A DNA stretch of 64,000 nucleotides from Paenibacillaceae bacterium (GCA_029256185.1 JAQSYI010000012.1:62001-126000), one strand, 5' to 3'; numbered from the stretch's first letter, positions 40,073 through 49,096 are shown. Numbers and translations are program-made. Notes: generated by a model from the letters alone, not told the origin.

Positions 40073-41847
40073 GCGGCTTGAAGGACCGTTTGCGGCGGTT
40101 GACGGGGACAGGCGCGGGCACAGGCGCCGGGGCGGGCAAAGACGGCGAAGCTCCGGTTTCTTCGTCTGTTGAGTCCGGGGAGCATGTGGTTGCCGTTGAG
40201 TCCGGAGTTCCGGATGCTGCTGGTAAAACCGGTGCTCCGGCTGCCTCTGGTGAGGCGTATGATATGTCTGCCGCTCCGGAGTCCTATGAGGGTGAGGCTG
40301 ATTCGCCCGTTTCAGCTCCGGCGGCAGAGGAGCCGTCTGTGCATGCTGTTGAAGCGCTGGACAGTGAATGGAGCCGTCTGGGCGCAGCCATGGTCCGCAA
40401 CAGTCACGGCTCCTTTATCCGGCGACGTTGTGTTTATCCCAGGGACCACCGGCACGGAGGTTATGCGCTGGCCGACTTGTTCGGGATAGACGGGGAATTG
40501 AGCGCTTTTCACGCCGATGGGGAGATTCCGGTCAGCGCGGACAAGCTGCTTTTTTTCGATACGGAGACCACCGGTCTTGGTCTGGGAGCGGGCAATGTCC
40601 CTTTCATGGTAGGGCTAGGCTTCTGGGAGGAGGACGGCTTTGCCGTGGAGCAGATGTTTATTCGCAATCCTGCGGAAGAACTGGCCATGCTGTCGTATCT
40701 GAAGCCGCTGATGGAGCGTTACCCGTATCTGGTCACCTATAACGGGCGTTCCTTTGACTGGCCGCTAATGCTCAACCGCTTCGTAATGAACCGCATGAAG
40801 GAGGGGATAGCTCAACCCCTGCATCTGGATTTTCTGTATGCGTCCCGCAGTCTGTGGAGGAATACGCTGCCTTCCTGCCGCTTGGGCAAGGTGGAGGAGG
40901 TGCAGTTGGGCTTCACCCGGGTGGACGACATGCCCGGCTCCATGGCGCCGGAGCTGTACTTCTTGTATCTGGCGGAAAAGCAGCCTCAGGCGATTGCTCC
41001 GGTGTTCCTGCACAACGAGCTGGATGTGCTGTCGCTGGCGGGCCTAGCCGTGTTGTTCGCCCAGGCGCTAGGGGGACAGACGGACGCATCCGGCAAGCAG
41101 GCGGAGGAGCAATACCGCCTGGGCCTCTGGCTGCATAAGATGGGCCGGCGCGAGCTGTCCATGAAGGTGCTGCAGCTGCTCTACGACCGCTGTCTGAAAG
41201 AAGAGGCGGAGGAGAATGATATCCGCCTCACCGTGCCGCTGGCAGCCCATTACAAGCAACTGGGAGAATGGGAGCGCGCCGTTTGTTTGTGGGAGCGTGC
41301 CGTGAGCGCAGGCAGAAGCGCCCCGTCCGCTGCGGGCCCCACCCTTGCGCCCTATGTGGAGCTCTCCATGTATCACGAGCATCGCGCGAAGGATTATGGG
41401 CAAGCGCTGCTCTATGCGGAAGAGGCACTGGTTTGGGCGGAGAGAAGGTTTGCTGCTCTCAGAGCCGTTCGAAAGCGGAAAAGCGGTTCACCCCGATCAC
41501 GGCCAGGCCGGAGCCTGTCTCCGCTTGATCCGTTGGCCGGACTGCTTGGGACAGAAGATGATCCCCTGGCCTCGGAGGGGGGGAGCGAGTCGGTGCGCGA
41601 GCTGGACAAGCGGGTACAGCGGTTGCGCAACCGGTTGCTCAAGGCGACCGCCGGAGCTTCGGGCGGGAAGCGGAGCCGGGCGGTCAGAGCAAAGGGAACG
41701 TCAGCGCCGCAGGGCGAAAGGGTAAGCTCCCTTGATCATGGGGAGAGCGGGGCCAAGCAGACCGGAATGCCCTCAAGTCCCCGAAGCTCCCTCAAGAAAC
41801 GGCAGCCGTCTGCCGGAACGGAGCCTGATGCGTTGACGCTTTTCTAG
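40069..41847 (+). CDS. mrfB: Exonuclease MrfB (YprB), RNase H-like fold
   Basis: The 592-residue protein pairs with MrfA. After a low-complexity N-terminal part (about 12-95, Ala/Gly/Glu/Pro), a DEDD-type exonuclease domain starts at FFDTETTGLGLG (about 162-173). It continues with TYNGRSFDWPL and LHNELDVLSLAGL. The C-terminal 230 residues contain TPR-like helices and a basic, Ser-rich tail. ATG 40069 overlaps the mrfA stop (ATGA), and GGAAGGAGG lies 9 nt upstream; a longer frame inside mrfA is rejected. Confidence 0.92.
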   Translation: MSGLKDRLRRLTGTGAGTGAGAGKDGEAPVSSSVESGEHVVAVESGVPDAAGKTGAPAASGEAYDMSAAPESYEGEADSPVSAPAAEEPSVHAVEALDSEWSRLGAAMVRNSHGSFIRRRCVYPRDHRHGGYALADLFGIDGELSAFHADGEIPVSADKLLFFDTETTGLGLGAGNVPFMVGLGFWEEDGFAVEQMFIRNPAEELAMLSYLKPLMERYPYLVTYNGRSFDWPLMLNRFVMNRMKEGIAQPLHLDFLYASRSLWRNTLPSCRLGKVEEVQLGFTRVDDMPGSMAPELYFLYLAEKQPQAIAPVFLHNELDVLSLAGLAVLFAQALGGQTDASGKQAEEQYRLGLWLHKMGRRELSMKVLQLLYDRCLKEEAEENDIRLTVPLAAHYKQLGEWERAVCLWERAVSAGRSAPSAAGPTLAPYVELSMYHEHRAKDYGQALLYAEEALVWAERRFAALRAVRKRKSGSPRSRPGRSLSPLDPLAGLLGTEDDPLASEGGSESVRELDKRVQRLRNRLLKATAGASGGKRSRAVRAKGTSAPQGERVSSLDHGESGAKQTGMPSSPRSSLKKRQPSAGTEPDALTLF

Positions 41848-41893
41848 GAGTCTGTCCGCTTACGCATAAAGATCCTCCATTAAGGTGCATCCT

Positions 41894-42058
41894 AGGGTGT
41901 GTATGAAAACTCCGTGGGGAGCAGATTTAGTCGAATTTTCGTTTCTGGCAAGGCGCTTTTGTGCAGGCGTACCGGGACCCCGGGCCAAGCGAAAGCAACG
42001 CAGCTAGGGGAGAAAAGGCGGCGAAAGATGCCCTCAAGCGAGTTTTCAGACACGCCCT
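41894..42058. mobile_element. MITE-like element, copy 2
   Basis: This 165-bp element has left end AGGGTGTGTATGAAAAC and right end GTTTTCAGACACGCCCT. A TA dinucleotide flanks both ends. It lies between mrfB and the glycosylase gene and ends only 42 nt before the latter's start codon. Confidence 0.85.
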
Positions 42059-42100
42059 AATACCAATGCTTGGTAAAATGCCTCATGGAGGTCTGATATC

Positions 42101-42910
42101 ATGCCTGAGCTTCCCGAAATGGAGACATACCGGATGCTATTGACGCCCCGGTTGGTTGGCAAAACCATAAATGGCGCGGCTGTCACTAGGGAAAAGTCTG
42201 TTAATAAACAGGCGGAGGAATTTATTGCGCAGGTAACGGGACGGAGAATCACCGGCATGACCAGGAGAGCCAAGCATCTGCTCTTCCATCTGGAGCAGGA
42301 CAAGGTGCTGGTGCTGCATCTGATGCTGGGTGGGCTGATGGTGTGGGGAACGGAAGCGGAACGGCCGGAGCGGACCATTCAGGTGGAGCTTTACATCGGG
42401 GCTGACAACCTCTATTTTATCGGCTTGCGGCTGGGGTATCTGCATCTGCACCCGTTGGAGGAGGCGGAGCGGCTGCTTGCCAAGCTGGGGCCTGAACCGC
42501 TTGAGCCATCCTTTGGCGAGGGGGACTTCAAGGAAATATTGGGCCGCAAGCGGGGCTATCTGAAGACCGCTCTGGTGGATCAAGGTGTGTTCTCCGGGAT
42601 CGGCAATTGCTATTCCGACGAAATCTGCTTTCAGGCAGGCATCCTGCCCCAGCGGAAAATAGAGACGCTGCATGAGACGGAGCTGACCCGCCTGTACCAT
42701 GCCATGAAAGCAACGCTGACAGAGGCGATCCGCTACGGCGGTTATATGGACGTCCCTCTGTACAAGGGTGATGTCCTAACTGGAGGCTTCGATTCCCGCT
42801 GCCGCATCTATGACCGGGAATCCGAGCCTTGCTTCCGTTGCGGCACGCCTGTAATGAGAGTGGATTTCGCCTCCAAAAAGTCCTATTCCTGTCCGGGGTG
42901 CCAGCATTGA
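42101..42910 (+). CDS. Fpg/Nei family DNA glycosylase
   Basis: This 269-residue bifunctional glycosylase/AP lyase removes oxidised bases. The N-terminal PELPEMET carries the catalytic Pro2 and Glu3. RRAKHLLF contains the conserved Lys near position 57. The H2TH region (VDQGVFSGIGNCYSDEI) is normal. The C-terminal zinc finger has Cys pairs in CFRCG and CPGC. GGAGGT precedes ATG 42101. The MITE copy ends just upstream, so the promoter may lie in or beyond the element. Endonuclease IV follows. Whether it is MutM or a Nei-like paralogue is open. Confidence 0.93.
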   Translation: MPELPEMETYRMLLTPRLVGKTINGAAVTREKSVNKQAEEFIAQVTGRRITGMTRRAKHLLFHLEQDKVLVLHLMLGGLMVWGTEAERPERTIQVELYIGADNLYFIGLRLGYLHLHPLEEAERLLAKLGPEPLEPSFGEGDFKEILGRKRGYLKTALVDQGVFSGIGNCYSDEICFQAGILPQRKIETLHETELTRLYHAMKATLTEAIRYGGYMDVPLYKGDVLTGGFDSRCRIYDRESEPCFRCGTPVMRVDFASKKSYSCPGCQH

Positions 42911-42939
42911 CGGCGCCGACAACAGGGGGGATTCCGGCA

Positions 42940-43770
42940 ATGAAGGTCGGTTGTCATATCAGCATCCGCCGCGGCTACACCCAAGCAGCCAGAACTGCCG
43001 CGGCCCTTGGAGCCGCTTCTTTTCAATATTTTCCTAAGAATCCCCGGAGCCTGACCGTGAAGGCCTTTGACCGTCAGGATGCGGAAGCCTGTGCTGCTTA
43101 TTGCAGGGAGCACGGGCTTCTTTCGATTGCCCATACGCCTTACCCGGTTAACCTGGCGGTACCGGAATCACCGCTGCGGCGCGCCACGGTGGCCTCCTTG
43201 CATAACGATCTGGAGATTGCGGAGGCCTGCGGCTCGTTGGGGATCATCGTGCATTTCGGCAAATCCAAGGAAACGGACCCGTTACAAGGATACAAAAATA
43301 TCATACAATGTATCAATGAGGCGCTGTCCGGCTGGAAGGGGAACACCATGCTTCTGTTGGAAAACCTGGCGGGTGAGGGCAGTGCCATGGGGACAACGCT
43401 GGAGGAGCTGACCCAAATCCGCAGGCTGTCGGATTATAGGGACAGAATTGGCTTCTGTCTGGATACCTGCCATCTGTTCGCCAGCGGAGTGTGGCGACGG
43501 GATAACCTGCGCAGATGGATGGCCAATGGGGAGGAGCTGGGGTTCTTCTCTCATCTGAAGGCCTTGCATCTGAACGATTCCGCCTACCCCTCCGGAGCTT
43601 GCAAAGACCGTCATGCCAATATTGGACAAGGCCATATCGGACTGGAGGGCTTCCGGGAATTATTCTCCCTGCTGCCTGTCCGTGAGCTGCCCGCTGTATT
43701 GGAAACTGGTGCGGGAAGCGACGGAAGCCACCGGATGGAGATGGAGCTGGTGCGGTCATTAATGCCGTAA
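42940..43770 (+). CDS. nfo: Endonuclease IV (deoxyribonuclease IV)
   Basis: This 276-residue AP endonuclease incises abasic sites after glycosylases. The metal-binding residues sit in recognisable motifs: VHFGKS, LLLENLAGEG, CLDTCHLFASG, LHLNDS, KDRHANIGQGHIG and VLETG. GGGGGGA about 8 nt upstream supports ATG 42940; a TTG overlapping the glycosylase stop is an alternative. It pairs with the glycosylase gene 29 nt upstream to form a base-excision repair operon. Confidence 0.94.
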   Translation: MKVGCHISIRRGYTQAARTAAALGAASFQYFPKNPRSLTVKAFDRQDAEACAAYCREHGLLSIAHTPYPVNLAVPESPLRRATVASLHNDLEIAEACGSLGIIVHFGKSKETDPLQGYKNIIQCINEALSGWKGNTMLLLENLAGEGSAMGTTLEELTQIRRLSDYRDRIGFCLDTCHLFASGVWRRDNLRRWMANGEELGFFSHLKALHLNDSAYPSGACKDRHANIGQGHIGLEGFRELFSLLPVRELPAVLETGAGSDGSHRMEMELVRSLMP

Positions 43771-43795
43771 AGGATCTACAGCAGTACATATAAAA

Positions 43796-43848
43796 TCCCC
43801 CAAAAGTGACGAGATACTTCGAAGCAAAATCCGGGTGCTTTTGGGGGA
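43796..43848. promoter_or_regulatory. Perfect long-range hairpin in the leader of the ABC gene
   Basis: TCCCCCAAAAG (43796-43806) is the exact reverse complement of CTTTTGGGGGA (43838-43848), with a 31-nt loop. No T-tract follows. It may be the end of the nfo transcript or a leader element. Confidence 0.5.
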
Positions 43849-43921
43849 GCTACCGAATGTAAATGCCACAACCGGACATTTACGTAAAAAAGAAGAGAGC
43901 AAGCGGGAGAGGGGAAAGAAA

Positions 43922-44689
43922 ATGATCAGAATGGAGCATATCCGGTTCGTCCGGGAGCAACGGATTATTCTTGATGACGTAAATTTGCACATGGAGCAAG
44001 GACAGCACTGGGTGGTTCTCGGGCGCAACGGCTCGGGTAAAACCACGCTTCTGGAATTGGCCACAGGCTACCAGTTTCCCAGTTCAGGGGGAGTGGAGGT
44101 GCTGGGCAACCGCTACGGGCAGGTGGATATCCGTGAGGTCCGCAAGCGCATCGGCTACATCAGCCAGTCGCTGATCGAGCGGCTGGCCCTGAAGGACCCG
44201 GTCTGGGAGGTAGTGGCAACCGGGGAATACGGCTTCCTGCGGTTCTATCAGACCATTGATCCGGAAGTGATTGCCAAGGCCGAGGAGCTGCTTCGCACAG
44301 TGGGTCTTTATCATTTGAAGGATCAGCCGTTAGGCACCTTGTCCCAAGGGGAGCGAAAAAAAATCGTGCTGGCGCGTGCGCTTATGTCCGATCCGGAGCT
44401 GCTCATCATGGATGAGCTGTGCTCCGGGCTTGATCTGTACGAGCGGGAGAAGCTGCTGCAGGATATTGGCGGTTTGGGAGCCAGCCCTGCCCGCATGATG
44501 GTCTATGTCACCCATCACATGGAGGAGATCGTACCTGTGTTCACCCATGTGGCATTGATTGAGGCAGGCAAGCTGCTGGCCGCGGGGCCCAAAGAGGCGG
44601 TGCTGACTCCGCAGCTGCTGAGCCAGGCATACGGACTTCGGGTGGAGATAGAGTGGAGCCATGGCCGTCCCTGGGTGAGGGCAGTATAG
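43922..44689 (+). CDS. ABC transporter ATP-binding protein, YlmA-like
   Basis: The 255-residue ATPase has Walker A GRNGSGKTT, the Q-loop region GYISQSL, the signature LSQGERKK and Walker B LLIMDELCSGLD. It resembles YlmA-type stand-alone ATPases. No permease gene is next to it, so its partner or role is unknown. The ATG at 43922 follows GAGAGGGGAAAG. A longer frame upstream runs through the hairpin region and is not used. Confidence 0.88.
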   Translation: MIRMEHIRFVREQRIILDDVNLHMEQGQHWVVLGRNGSGKTTLLELATGYQFPSSGGVEVLGNRYGQVDIREVRKRIGYISQSLIERLALKDPVWEVVATGEYGFLRFYQTIDPEVIAKAEELLRTVGLYHLKDQPLGTLSQGERKKIVLARALMSDPELLIMDELCSGLDLYEREKLLQDIGGLGASPARMMVYVTHHMEEIVPVFTHVALIEAGKLLAAGPKEAVLTPQLLSQAYGLRVEIEWSHGRPWVRAV

Positions 44690-44810
44690 AATGCTGTTTT
44701 TTCGGAGAAAGTCAGGCAAGAAGGAATATATACCGACCAATCATTTTAATTAACGGTGTATTATATTAATTTCATTAATTAATAATGCAATTAACTACAT
44801 TCATTTACTC

Positions 44811-44839
44811 TTGCCAATCTGTAAAAGTGTGGGTATAAT
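44811..44839 (+). promoter_or_regulatory. Kinase gene promoter
   Basis: TTGCCA (44811-44816) and TATAAT (44834-44839) are separated by 17 nt. The -10 adjoins a GTG at 44842, which therefore cannot be the start codon. Confidence 0.88.
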
Positions 44840-44877
44840 CAGTGCCACGATCCCGGGAAAAGGAGGGAATTTACAGT

Positions 44878-46533
44878 TTGGCTCATCAATCGAAGCTTGC
44901 GCCTGGCATGTTGCTCGGGACAAGATACAGAATTATCCGGTTATTGGGTCAGGGAGGCATGGGCAATGTGTACCTGGCGGAGGACGGACGAATCCCCGGC
45001 AAGTTGTGGGCGGTCAAGGAAGTCAACCCGGGCGCGGCGCAGCGCGAAGCCTTTGTCAACGAAGCCAGATTGCTGGCGGAGTGCTCCCATCCCGGACTGG
45101 CCTCCATTGCCGATTTTCTTGCTCCGGATCATACGGGAGCCTGTTATCTGGTGATGGAATACATCCATGGGGAAACGCTGCTGCAATTGTTTCACCGGCA
45201 ACAGCCCTTTGGATGGCAATTGGCCCTTCGGATCGCCATAGAGTTATGTGATGTGCTGGCTTATCTTCACGAAGGAAGACCTGCTCCAATTATTCACCGG
45301 GATTTGAAGCCGTCCAACGTGATGCTGGATGAGGGCGGGCGTGTGCGCCTGATTGATTTTGGCACCGCCAGACATTACAGCGGAACAACGAATGCGGATA
45401 CTGTCCAGTTGGGGACAGTTGGCTTTGCGGCGCCGGAGCTGCTGCTCGGCAAACAGACGGATGCGCGGGCGGATGTGTATACGCTGGGAGCCATGCTGTA
45501 TTTTCTGCTTAGTGAAGGCTGCTATTGGAGCCGGGACAACGCCCGGAAGGCCGGTCTTCCGGAAGAAATTCCCGGAGCATTCAGGCAGATCATCTTCAGA
45601 ATGCTGGAGGAGGAGCCCTCCCGCCGGTATCAGCGGGCAGAGGAGGCCAAGCTGGCGTTGCGGGAGTGTCTGGCTGCGGATGGGAAGATACAGCTGGGCC
45701 CCTCCCAGCACACAGCCTCGATATCAGAGCACAGCGGACGCCAGCGCATCGTTGTAGGCAGCTTGATAGCCGGAGCCGGGGCCAGCTTTGTCGCTATGGG
45801 TCTGGCGCGTGTGTTGAACCGTCATAAGGTGGAGCATGTGCTGGCAGAGCTGCCCGGGGCCCGGCCCGATTTGTATCATGCTTTGTTCGGAGAACAGAAT
45901 GCTCCTTCCGGTTATGTGTATCCAAGCGGCATGGTCTTCGGCGGAAAGGTTGCAGCTCAAGCATATAAACCTTGGAAGAACGGCCGGACGGAATGGGCGC
46001 CGTTGCCCCCCGGCTATCAGGGGGAGAACTGGGAAGAGGAGCAGACTGAACGGCTCCTTGAACGTTATACTCAACCGGTTGCCATTCTTGACGTGGGAAC
46101 AGGCTGGTTTTGTCCCCACACACTGGCCTTGTGCCATACCGCAACGCTGATCCTGCTGGTATGCGGTCCGTCACCGGTTCATCTCAGCCGGAATGAGGCA
46201 GTCTCAGTGTGGACGATGTTGAACGGCTTGAAGCAAAGTGGCATAGAGGTAGGGCTGGTTGCCAACCGCAGCGCAAACTTCGGGGGCAAGGAAGAATGGA
46301 TCAGGGCGCTGCCTCTCCATCCGGCATGCCATATTCCCGAATTTCCGTCAGAGCTGGTTCTGTCCGCTCTGTGGCGCGGGGAGCTGGCTGCAGAGCATCC
46401 GGCGGTTCTGCCGGCGCTTGCTACGGCTTTGGAGCTTGTGGTTCAAAAAATATGCGGGAGTCTGATCGGTCCGAGCAGGGCAGAGGACACGTCATGGAGA
46501 AGGCTGAAAGGTGCTTTTAGCAAAAAGAGATGA
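44878..46533 (+). CDS. Ser/Thr protein kinase fused to a degenerate MinD/ParA-like domain
   Basis: This is a 551-residue two-part protein. Residues 1-280 form a complete Hanks-type kinase: Gly loop GQGGMGNVY (24-32), WAVKEV, HRDLKPSN (140-147), DFG (160-162) and FAAPEL. Residues about 285-530 look like a MinD/ParA fold: VGSLIAGAGASF where the P-loop would be, VAILDVGTGW, and LLVCGPSP and LVANRS strands. The P-loop Lys is absent, so this half is probably not an ATPase. No extracellular PASTA domains are present. TTG 44878 follows AAAGGAGGG. It lies upstream of a Tad locus and likely phosphorylates its parts. Confidence 0.88.
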   Translation: MAHQSKLAPGMLLGTRYRIIRLLGQGGMGNVYLAEDGRIPGKLWAVKEVNPGAAQREAFVNEARLLAECSHPGLASIADFLAPDHTGACYLVMEYIHGETLLQLFHRQQPFGWQLALRIAIELCDVLAYLHEGRPAPIIHRDLKPSNVMLDEGGRVRLIDFGTARHYSGTTNADTVQLGTVGFAAPELLLGKQTDARADVYTLGAMLYFLLSEGCYWSRDNARKAGLPEEIPGAFRQIIFRMLEEEPSRRYQRAEEAKLALRECLAADGKIQLGPSQHTASISEHSGRQRIVVGSLIAGAGASFVAMGLARVLNRHKVEHVLAELPGARPDLYHALFGEQNAPSGYVYPSGMVFGGKVAAQAYKPWKNGRTEWAPLPPGYQGENWEEEQTERLLERYTQPVAILDVGTGWFCPHTLALCHTATLILLVCGPSPVHLSRNEAVSVWTMLNGLKQSGIEVGLVANRSANFGGKEEWIRALPLHPACHIPEFPSELVLSALWRGELAAEHPAVLPALATALELVVQKICGSLIGPSRAEDTSWRRLKGAFSKKR

Positions 46534-46597
46534 ATCGGGTTTGTATGAACTGTAATGGATTTTAGCTGACCTTGGCTGTTTTTGGCGAAAAAAAAGG

Positions 46598-46625
46598 TTG
46601 CAAAATGTCCGTCATATGCTATACT
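46598..46625 (+). promoter_or_regulatory. Promoter before the tadZ leader
   Basis: TTGCAA (46598-46603) and TATACT (46620-46625) are separated by 16 nt. A transcript would start about 40 nt before the terminator hairpin. Confidence 0.65.
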
Positions 46626-46668
46626 TTGCTTAATTTAAATATTTGGAACCAGCGGAAGCACCGCCGGC

Positions 46669-46697
46669 GTTGAATACAACGTTGGCGGTGTTTTTTT
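46669..46697 (+). terminator. Terminator between promoter and tadZ (possible attenuator)
   Basis: CACCGCC (46669-46675) pairs with GGCGGTG (46684-46690), with further GGCGTTG/CAACGTT inner pairing, followed by seven T. It lies 29 nt upstream of the tadZ start, inside the predicted leader. Confidence 0.85.
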
Positions 46698-46718
46698 GTT
46701 GTGTGGAAGGGGATTAGG

Positions 46719-47843
46719 ATGCGCAGAATCCATATTGGCCTGCTTTCGGAGGATGCTGAATATGCCCGGCGGCTGATGGCCTATATCCGGGAATCCGCAT
46801 ACAGGAGCAGCGTTTCAGCTGTTTTGTTTACGGAGCAGGAGAGCTGCGCCTTACAGCTGTCCCAAGCGGGGGCGCCTGAGCTTTTGCTGGTGGATGAGGC
46901 CATTCTGGGGAGGGGTGAAATTCCGTGGCTCCATTTCGCAAGCTGCAAGCTGCTGCTGCTTCATGATGGGAATCAGGAATGCCTTCAGGGACTGGACACC
47001 ACCCCCAAGTACCAACCCTTGAATCTGTTGATGAACCTGGTGACGGAGCTGCTCCGCAAGGATACGGCCAGCGCTTCCGTTGGGCATGACCAGCTCCGCA
47101 GAAGCTTCGTATTAGGGGTCTATTCGCCGGTTGGAGGCGCCGGAAAGACGGTATTTGCCTATATTGCCGCCGGTTTGCTGGCAAGAATAGGATATCGGCC
47201 CCTTGTCCTTTCACTGGAATCGGCCCCTTCATTATGCTGGAGCACAGGCGCGGATGAGGATGCCTTTGGGCGGACCATGTTCGAAGTGGCCAAAGCCCCC
47301 CGCAACGCTTGCGCGTCTATCGACAGGTATTGCACCGAGGGGAACAGCAAGCGGATATGGATGCTTCCCGGAGCGAGGAACATCGCGGAACTGGAGGAGA
47401 TGAGCGAAGAGGATTCTGCACGGCTTATTGAGGCCGCTGCCGCATCAGAACGTTGGGATGTGGTTATTGCGGACCTGGACAGTTCTCTTAGTCCCCGCAC
47501 AATAGGCGCTCTTAAGAGATGCGGCAAGGCGGCATGCCTGGTCCCCGATCATCTGATCGGCATGGACAAAACAAGACGGGTGCTCCAATTGCTGGATCAG
47601 CGGGCTCCGGAACTGTCACAAGGCTTCTCCATCATTATCAACGGCTGCCGTGGGGCGCCTTCTGACACTGCCGCGCTTGGCAGAGATGCGGAGGAGGCGC
47701 TTCCTTACCAGCCGGAGTGGCAGAATCTGTCCTCGATGGAGCAGTTGAACGAGAAATCCTTGTATCAGGAGCGACTCTATAACTGGCTGGTTCATACAAT
47801 GGACAGTTCAGGATTGCTCCCGGGAGGAGTGAGCAGCTTGTGA
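46719..47843 (+). CDS. tadZ: TadZ/CpaE-like ATPase of the Tad locus
   Basis: The 374-residue protein has an N-terminal atypical receiver-like domain (about 3-115, IHIGLLSEDAEYARRLM and LLLVDEAIL). It is followed by a MinD/ParA-like ATPase with Walker A GGAGKT (about 139-144). The usual first signature Lys (KGG) is Val here. TadZ proteins place the secretion machine in the cell. GGAAGGGG precedes ATG 46719. Its end overlaps tadA by GTGA, so the two are coupled. Confidence 0.82.
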   Translation: MRRIHIGLLSEDAEYARRLMAYIRESAYRSSVSAVLFTEQESCALQLSQAGAPELLLVDEAILGRGEIPWLHFASCKLLLLHDGNQECLQGLDTTPKYQPLNLLMNLVTELLRKDTASASVGHDQLRRSFVLGVYSPVGGAGKTVFAYIAAGLLARIGYRPLVLSLESAPSLCWSTGADEDAFGRTMFEVAKAPRNACASIDRYCTEGNSKRIWMLPGARNIAELEEMSEEDSARLIEAAAASERWDVVIADLDSSLSPRTIGALKRCGKAACLVPDHLIGMDKTRRVLQLLDQRAPELSQGFSIIINGCRGAPSDTAALGRDAEEALPYQPEWQNLSSMEQLNEKSLYQERLYNWLVHTMDSSGLLPGGVSSL

Positions 47844-49096
47844 CCGATGAAGAAATAATCAGCAGCCTGAGAGGGGAAATCGCCTCGGGCATCGATTATT
47901 CCCAGGCTTTATCCGATGGAGCGCTCATGGAACGGATTGAAGAAGCGGTCTTCAGCTTCTCCGCACGGCAGCCTCTGACCTTCCGCAGGAAGGAGGCGCT
48001 TGTCAAACGTCTGTACCATTCCTTCCGCGGTCTGGACGTGCTCCAGCCGCTGCTGGACAATCCGGCCGTAACGGAAATCATGGTAAACGGATATGACGAT
48101 ATTTACTATGAGCAGCATGGTGAAATGCTCCGGTTCGACGGCGCCTTTGAGCATGAGACCCGCTTGGAGGATTTGATTCAATCCATTGTTTCCAAGGTAA
48201 ACCGGACAGTTAATGAGAGTCAGCCGATTGTGGATGCCCGTCTGAAGGACGGCTCCCGGGTTCATGTGGTATTGCCGCCAGTTGCCATTAAAGGCCCCAC
48301 GCTGACTATCCGGAAATTTCCGGAGCGGCCCATGAGCATGGAGGACTTGATCGGAGCAGGAGCCGTTTCCCCCGAAGCAGCCGCCTGGCTGGAATGTTTG
48401 GTGAAGGCCAAGTACAACATTTTTATCAGCGGTGGAACCGGCTCAGGCAAGACCACCTTCCTAAACGCCCTGTCAGGCTGGATTCCGGCAGATGAACGAA
48501 TCATCACAATTGAGGATTCCGCTGAGCTCCAGATCAGGCAGGTTCCCAATCTGGTATCGCTGGAAACCCGCAATGCCAACACGGAAGGCAAGGGGGAAAT
48601 CGGCATGCGCGAGTTGATCCGCGCCTCTCTTAGGATGAGACCCAACCGGATTGTTGTGGGAGAAGTAAGAGGATCGGAGGCCATGGAAATGCTGCAAGCC
48701 ATGAATACGGGGCACGACGGCTCATTGTCAACGGGACATTCCAATTCCACTGCGGATATGCTGAGCCGTTTGGAGACCATGGTGCTGACGGGCGCTGTCC
48801 TTCCGGTGGAGGTCATCCGCAAGCAGATCGCGTCCGCATTGGATATTATGATCCATCTTAGCCGGATGCGGGACCGGTTCAGGCGGGTCACGGAGATTAG
48901 CGAGGTGATTGGAGTGAAGAACGGAGACATAGAGCTGAACCCGCTGTTTGTATTTACTGAGGAGGCCTCCGGCGGTGGGAGCTTGCGTCGGTTGCGGGGC
49001 AGTCTGATGCCAACCGGCAATCCTCTCCGCCAGGTCTCCAAGCTGGTACAAGCAGGAATTTCCCTTGATTGGGCACAAGGCGGTGAACGGGATTGA
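47840..49096 (+). CDS. tadA: TadA/CpaF secretion ATPase
   Basis: This 418-residue type II/IV secretion hexameric ATPase powers pilin assembly. Motifs: MVNGYDDIYYE in the N-terminal domain, Walker A GGTGSGKTT (about 198-206), an Asp box region (ITIEDSAELQI), Walker B with RPNRIVVGEVRG, and the His box TGHDGSLSTGHSN. It starts at GTG 47840 overlapping tadZ, with GGGAGGAG upstream, and overlaps tadB by 4 nt. Confidence 0.96.
   Translation: MTDEEIISSLRGEIASGIDYSQALSDGALMERIEEAVFSFSARQPLTFRRKEALVKRLYHSFRGLDVLQPLLDNPAVTEIMVNGYDDIYYEQHGEMLRFDGAFEHETRLEDLIQSIVSKVNRTVNESQPIVDARLKDGSRVHVVLPPVAIKGPTLTIRKFPERPMSMEDLIGAGAVSPEAAAWLECLVKAKYNIFISGGTGSGKTTFLNALSGWIPADERIITIEDSAELQIRQVPNLVSLETRNANTEGKGEIGMRELIRASLRMRPNRIVVGEVRGSEAMEMLQAMNTGHDGSLSTGHSNSTADMLSRLETMVLTGAVLPVEVIRKQIASALDIMIHLSRMRDRFRRVTEISEVIGVKNGDIELNPLFVFTEEASGGGSLRRLRGSLMPTGNPLRQVSKLVQAGISLDWAQGGERD

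Noticed and set aside
41961..42143. Frame inside MITE copy 2 extending toward the glycosylase gene
   Set aside because: It is repeat-derived and out of frame with the glycosylase start.
46534..46718. Cyclic di-GMP riboswitch before tadZ
   Set aside because: The conserved GEMM core is absent; only the terminator hairpin is supported.
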